From positions 1 to 8,861 of the forward strand of contig JADGED010000100.1 in NCBI GenBank assembly GCA_016744555.1: a stretch of 8,861 nt of DNA, read 5' to 3'. The notes beneath the pieces were generated by a model. That model ran no database searches and was not told the DNA's origin. It saw only the letters and a list, made by a program, of their open reading frames with translations. The stretch is from Desulfuromonadaceae bacterium (lineage in GTDB: Bacteria > Desulfobacterota > Desulfuromonadia > Desulfuromonadales > Geopsychrobacteraceae). Made by a program: the position numbers and the translations under genes. Of this stretch, positions 5,539 through 8,861 are shown piece after piece (the first letter of the stretch is position 1; every line of letters starts with the position of its first letter).

Positions 5539-6699
5539 AAGAAACTAGCAATTCTCGGTTCGACTGGTTCGATCGGGGTCAGTACTTTGGAAATTGTAAA
5601 AGAATTTCCCAGTCGTTATCAGGTCGTTGCCCTTGCTGCCGGTAAAAATATCGATTTGTTACAACAACAAATTGAGGTGTTTAAGCCGCAGATTGTTGCA
5701 GTACAGACTGCTGAAGATGCAGAAAAATTGCAGCAACGGATAAAGCCCAGCAACATAGAAATTAGTTGTGGTATAGAGGGGATGATTCGTTGTGCAACCG
5801 CTGTAGCTGCTGAGATGGTGGTTGCAGCAGTTGTTGGTGCTGCCGGTTTAGTTCCTACTATTGCAGCGATTAAAGCGGGTAAAGATATTGCCTTAGCCAA
5901 CAAAGAGACATTGGTAACGGCAGGCAGTTTGGTTATGGCCGAAGTTGCTCGGCAAAAAGTTAAACTTATCCCTGTAGATAGTGAGCATTCAGCTATCTAC
6001 CAATCTTTGGCTGGTCAGCGAAGAGAAGATGTCCGGCGCTTATTGTTAACTGCTTCTGGTGGTCCTTTTCGTCAATACCGTGCGGATCAATTTCAAAATA
6101 TTTCTCCAGCAGACGCCTTGGCACATCCTAATTGGGAAATGGGGAAGAAAATTTCTATCGATTCTGCAACCATGATGAATAAGGGGTTGGAAGTGATAGA
6201 AGCACGCTGGTTATTTGATTTTCCTGGTGAAATGATTGACGTCCATATCCATCCAGAGAGTATTGTCCATTCATTGGTCGAATATCGGGACGGAGCGGTG
6301 TTGGCGCAATTAGGAATACCAGATATGAAAACGCCTATTGCTTATGCTTTGTCGTGGCCAGAGCGATTGTCGTTAGATTTGCCGCACTTAGATTTATGTA
6401 AACTGGGGCAACTATCATTTTCATCGCCTGATTTAGAGCTTTTTCCGTGTTTGCAACTTGCGTATGATGCTTTAGCTAGCGGTGGGACAGTTCCAGCGGT
6501 TATGAATGCTGCAAATGAAATTTCTGTAGAAGCTTTTTTAAATAGACAGCTAAGCTTTACCGGGATAGCCAAGGTTATTGGTAAAGTAATGTCTAAACAT
6601 CAACAAGAAGAATTAACAACAGTAGATCAAGCTTTACGTGCCGATTTGTGGGGTAGGCATGAAGCACGTGAGTTAATTGATAGAGGAGAAAAATTATGA
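5536..6699 (+). CDS. dxr: 1-deoxy-D-xylulose 5-phosphate reductoisomerase
   Basis: DXR (IspC) rearranges and reduces DXP to 2-C-methyl-D-erythritol 4-phosphate with NADPH and a divalent metal. This is the committed step of the MEP isoprenoid pathway and the target of fosmidomycin. The protein has 387 residues from TTG 5536 (E. coli: 398). The NADPH loop GSTGSIG is at 8-14 and ALANKETLV at 119-127. The metal ligands are Asp148 and Glu150 in PVDSEHSA (146-153) and Glu219 in MMNKGLEVIEARW (213-225), with Asn215-Lys216 also conserved. HPNWEMGKKISIDSATM (197-213) covers the substrate flap. The start is ambiguous (TTG 5524, ACG 5530 or TTG 5536). The gene overlaps rseP by ATGA, implying coupled translation. 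With uppS it gives the cluster both an early and a late step of isoprenoid synthesis. Confidence 0.97.
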   Translation: MKKLAILGSTGSIGVSTLEIVKEFPSRYQVVALAAGKNIDLLQQQIEVFKPQIVAVQTAEDAEKLQQRIKPSNIEISCGIEGMIRCATAVAAEMVVAAVVGAAGLVPTIAAIKAGKDIALANKETLVTAGSLVMAEVARQKVKLIPVDSEHSAIYQSLAGQRREDVRRLLLTASGGPFRQYRADQFQNISPADALAHPNWEMGKKISIDSATMMNKGLEVIEARWLFDFPGEMIDVHIHPESIVHSLVEYRDGAVLAQLGIPDMKTPIAYALSWPERLSLDLPHLDLCKLGQLSFSSPDLELFPCLQLAYDALASGGTVPAVMNAANEISVEAFLNRQLSFTGIAKVIGKVMSKHQQEELTTVDQALRADLWGRHEARELIDRGEKL

Positions 6700-8012
6700 C
6701 AATTATATCCGGCATTTTGATGTTGGGTGTTTTGGTTTTTGTTCATGAGCTTGGTCATTTTATGGTTGCCAAGTGGTGTGGTGTGCAAGTACTGAAATTT
6801 TCTCTCGGGTTTGGGCCTAAATTGGTATCTCGCCAGCATGGGGAAACCGAATATCAGATTTGTGCTATTCCTTTGGGTGGGTACGTGCAGATGCTTGGTG
6901 AAGGTGGTGGTGAGCAGGGAGAGGACGTTGAGCTAACGGCTGCAGAGAAATTGCGATCTTTTGCGGAACAATCTGTAGCTAAGCGTTTAGCTATAGTTTC
7001 AGCTGGCCCAATAATGAATCTCATGCTGCCACTACTGATACTACCTATTTCGTTTATGGTTGGTGTACAGATGCCAACCTACATCGAAGCACCTGCAGTA
7101 ATAGGTTATGTGGTGCCTGAATCACAAGGCTCCAGCAGTGGTTTTGTCGCTGGCGATCGTATCCTCGGCCTTAATCAAGATACCGTCGTAGCTTGGAATG
7201 ATGTAAATAAAAGTTTTATCTCCGCAGCTGGAGAAGCGCTGCAATTTACGGTTGAACGTGATGGTAAGCAGTTAAATTTGGAAATGGCTGCTGAAAACGA
7301 AAGCTTGCAAGGGATGCAAGCCTTGGGCCTGCTTCCTTACCAAGAAGCGCGGATTGGTGGAACCGCTGCAGATATGCCAGCTGCTAAAGCCGGAATTGTT
7401 GCCGGCGATTTAATTGTTAAGATTGGTGATTACCCAATTGGGTCATGGTATGACCTGAAAGGGGTCATTCAGGAAATTGGTGAGCAACCGACGCCAGTAT
7501 ATTTTGAGCGCTCAGGTGAATCGCTGGTGGCCGAATTGATTCCACAGCAACGTGATGGAAAAGGGGATTTTTTGCTTGGGGTAGCGCCAAAGTATAGTTC
7601 AGAGTTAGTCCGCTATGGTTTTGTCGACGCAGTAGGTAGGGGGGTAGATAAGACTTGGGAACTTATCGACATTACAATAGTTTTTGTGCAGAAAATGGTT
7701 ACTGGTAATGTTTCTACAAAAAATATCGGTGGCCCCATAACGGTTGTCCAAATTGCTGGTCAAGCAGCACAGACAGATCTTGCTGCTATTCTATCGGTTT
7801 TGGCTTTTATTTCTATTCAACTTGGAATCCTTAATTTGTTGCCGATTCCTATCTTGGATGGCGGACATATCCTTTTTTATTTGATTGAGTTGATAATTCG
7901 TCGTCCAGTGCCAATTCAAGTTAGGGACGCAGCGCAACGGGTAGGCATGTTGATGTTGTTGTTGTTAATGGCTTTAGCCATATCTAATGACATAATAAGG
8001 TTGTGGGGTTGA
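6696..8012 (+). CDS. rseP: RseP-type site-2 zinc metalloprotease
   Basis: RseP is an M50-family intramembrane protease of the cytoplasmic membrane. In E. coli it performs the second cut of the anti-sigma factor RseA to release sigma-E and also clears signal-peptide remnants. This protein has 438 residues (E. coli: 450). The zinc motif HELGH is at 17-21 inside the first membrane helix, and the third ligand is Asp388 in NLLPIPILDGGH (380-391). A second helix lies at about 98-122. Two periplasmic PDZ domains follow, at about 132-205 (with GDRILGLN at 153-160) and 215-298 (with AGDLIVKIGDYPI). Two C-terminal membrane helices lie at about 362-385 and 412-430. The ATG overlaps the dxr stop (ATGA) and has AGGAG (6684-6688) seven bases upstream. 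No sigma-E or RseA gene is in the window, so the substrate here is unknown. Confidence 0.97.
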   Translation: MTIISGILMLGVLVFVHELGHFMVAKWCGVQVLKFSLGFGPKLVSRQHGETEYQICAIPLGGYVQMLGEGGGEQGEDVELTAAEKLRSFAEQSVAKRLAIVSAGPIMNLMLPLLILPISFMVGVQMPTYIEAPAVIGYVVPESQGSSSGFVAGDRILGLNQDTVVAWNDVNKSFISAAGEALQFTVERDGKQLNLEMAAENESLQGMQALGLLPYQEARIGGTAADMPAAKAGIVAGDLIVKIGDYPIGSWYDLKGVIQEIGEQPTPVYFERSGESLVAELIPQQRDGKGDFLLGVAPKYSSELVRYGFVDAVGRGVDKTWELIDITIVFVQKMVTGNVSTKNIGGPITVVQIAGQAAQTDLAAILSVLAFISIQLGILNLLPIPILDGGHILFYLIELIIRRPVPIQVRDAAQRVGMLMLLLLMALAISNDIIRLWG

Positions 8013-8710
8013 TGGAAAAAGCAGAGGTTAAGATACTTGCACTAGATAGCTCTTCAGCAACCGGAAGCGTTGCTTTATGTCATGGTGAGACTCTTGTTGC
8101 TGAGTCATTATTGAATGTGCGCAGCACCCACAGCGAAAAATTGTTGGCGCAAGTAGACTTGTTGCTGCGAGAAGCTGGCTGGAGTCTTGCCGATTTAGAT
8201 CTTTTAGCTGTCGTTACTGGACCCGGATCTTTTACCGGCTTGAGAATAGGTATCGCAACGATAAAGGGCTTGGCTCAGGTATTGGGAAAACCTGTGGTGC
8301 CGATTACTTCATTACAAGCAGTGGCGATGAACTTACCCTTAGTGTCGTTGCCAATTTGTGCCTTCCTTGATGCACGTAAAAGTGAAGTCTACAGTCAGTT
8401 GTTTGAATGGAATGTCGATTCAGGACCGGTTGCAATTGGAGAAGCAATGGTACTGCCGCCGGCGCAATTGTTAGAGAAAATGCCAGCAAAGGTCGCATTT
8501 GTTGGCGATGGTGTCACTCTATATGGAGATCTGATTAGTGAAGTTTTAGCGGACCGTGCTCTCCTTCCTGTTGCCACCTCTCACCAATTGCGGGCGTCCC
8601 TTGTTGCTTGGCTTGCATTGCAAAGTTTGCATCAGGGAATAACTGTAGCGGCTGGAAATGTTGTTCCAACTTATATTCGACCGTCAGATGCAGAATTGAA
8701 CCTTAAGTAA
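8012..8710 (+). CDS. tsaB: tRNA t6A37 threonylcarbamoyl transferase subunit TsaB
   Basis: TsaB (YeaZ) is the partner and scaffold of TsaD in the cytosolic complex that puts threonylcarbamoyl-adenosine at position 37 of ANN-decoding tRNAs. It has an ASKHA (actin-like ATPase) fold but is usually not the catalytic subunit. The 232 residues match E. coli (231). Features seen are ILALDSSSATGSVAL (8-22), STHSEKL (38-44), the hallmark GPGSFTGLRIG (70-80), LDARKSEVYSQLF (119-131) and the C-terminal YIRPSDAE (221-228). The start is set at ATG 8012, which shares one base with the rseP stop (TGATG). GTG 8003 is also in frame but would add three residues with a ribosome-binding site too close. The best site for ATG is AAGG (7997-8000), rather distant at 11 bases, so coupling to rseP translation is likely. 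tsaD and tsaE are not in the window. Confidence 0.95.
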   Translation: MEKAEVKILALDSSSATGSVALCHGETLVAESLLNVRSTHSEKLLAQVDLLLREAGWSLADLDLLAVVTGPGSFTGLRIGIATIKGLAQVLGKPVVPITSLQAVAMNLPLVSLPICAFLDARKSEVYSQLFEWNVDSGPVAIGEAMVLPPAQLLEKMPAKVAFVGDGVTLYGDLISEVLADRALLPVATSHQLRASLVAWLALQSLHQGITVAAGNVVPTYIRPSDAELNLK

Positions 8711-8757
8711 ATTTGTAGGCGCTGTGGTGCTAAAGTTTGTGACGGTAGTGTTAATTG

Positions 8758-8785
8758 TTGACAATATTGGAGCAAATTGTTTAGT
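8758..8785 (+). promoter_or_regulatory. Candidate sigma-70 promoter for the gene starting at 8835
   Basis: A perfect -35 box TTGACA (8758-8763) lies 16 bases before TTTAGT (8780-8785), which matches the -10 consensus at four of six positions. The inverted repeat ATTGT-TG-ACAAT (8754-8765) overlaps the -35 box and could be a small operator. No intrinsic terminator with a convincing stem was seen between the tsaB stop and this site, so read-through from tsaB is also possible. Confidence 0.45.
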
Positions 8786-8834
8786 TTAAGCCTAGAATTT
8801 ATTGTCGTGACCCTTTTTTATGCTGGAGGTGCCA

Positions 8835-8861
8835 ATGAACACTGATCAGACCCTTTTGCAG
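8835..8861 (+). CDS. Start of an unidentified gene, cut by the window end
   Basis: An ATG at 8835 follows GGAGGTG (8825-8831), with five bases after the GGAGG core, and opens a frame reading MNTDQTLLQ to the window edge. A candidate promoter lies about 50 bases upstream. The ribosome-binding site is strong enough to call a real start, but nine residues are too few to identify the product. Confidence 0.55.

Noticed and set aside
8003..8011. GTG 8003 as the tsaB start
   Set aside because: The nearest AAGG would be only two bases away; ATG 8012 fits the family start and the TGATG junction.
8790..8822. Terminator at the T-run 8814-8819 after tsaB
   Set aside because: No convincing inverted repeat precedes the T-run.
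1..8861. CRISPR array, tRNA/rRNA genes, insertion sequences or phage genes
   Set aside because: No regularly spaced direct repeats, no cloverleaf or rRNA-like sequence, and no transposase or phage proteins were seen on either strand.

Overview
This window is a conserved bacterial housekeeping cluster, all on the + strand: rpsB, tsf, pyrH, frr, a small ferredoxin gene, uppS, cdsA, dxr, rseP, tsaB, and the first nine codons of one more gene. G+C content looks to be roughly in the mid-40s percent by eye. The order uppS-cdsA-dxr-rseP differs from the E. coli order (dxr-uppS-cdsA-rseP-bamA). Together with the protein sequences and a clostridial-type 2[4Fe-4S] ferredoxin, it suggests an anaerobic Gram-negative bacterium, most likely a lower-GC member of the Desulfuromonadales/Geobacter group. 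That placement is an inference from recalled family resemblance; no search was run.

Layout. Bases 1-280 are the leader of rpsB, with a candidate extended -10 promoter and a two-part hairpin. rpsB (281-1111) and tsf (1248-2156) are separated by a GC-rich hairpin with a T-rich tail, which looks like an attenuator. A second long hairpin with a T-rich tail lies between tsf and pyrH. pyrH (2227-2958) overlaps frr (2951-3508) by 8 bases, and frr has an extended Shine-Dalgarno inside pyrH. The ferredoxin gene (3610-3774, 54 codons) follows, then a strong intrinsic terminator at 3796-3825, so the first transcription unit probably ends there. The second unit is uppS (3917-4660), cdsA (4727-5527), dxr (5536-6699), rseP (6696-8012) and tsaB (8012-8710), with very short gaps or overlaps from cdsA onward. 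A candidate promoter with a perfect -35 box precedes the partial gene at 8835.

How the genes fit together. The first unit supplies translation parts (ribosomal protein S2, EF-Ts, ribosome recycling factor), UMP kinase, and a low-potential electron carrier. The second unit makes isoprenoid precursors (DXR), the undecaprenyl carrier lipid for the cell wall (UppS) and CDP-diacylglycerol for phospholipids (CdsA). It also encodes an intramembrane protease of the envelope-stress type (RseP) and a tRNA t6A modification subunit (TsaB).

Most of the window is ordinary. The points most worth a second look are the start codons of the envelope genes: cdsA appears to begin with ATC behind a good ribosome-binding site, and uppS and dxr use TTG with poor or poorly spaced sites. 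The ferredoxin between frr and uppS and the series of RNA hairpins in the rpsB-tsf-pyrH region are also of interest. I did not find an undescribed system such as a defence island, CRISPR array or mobile element.
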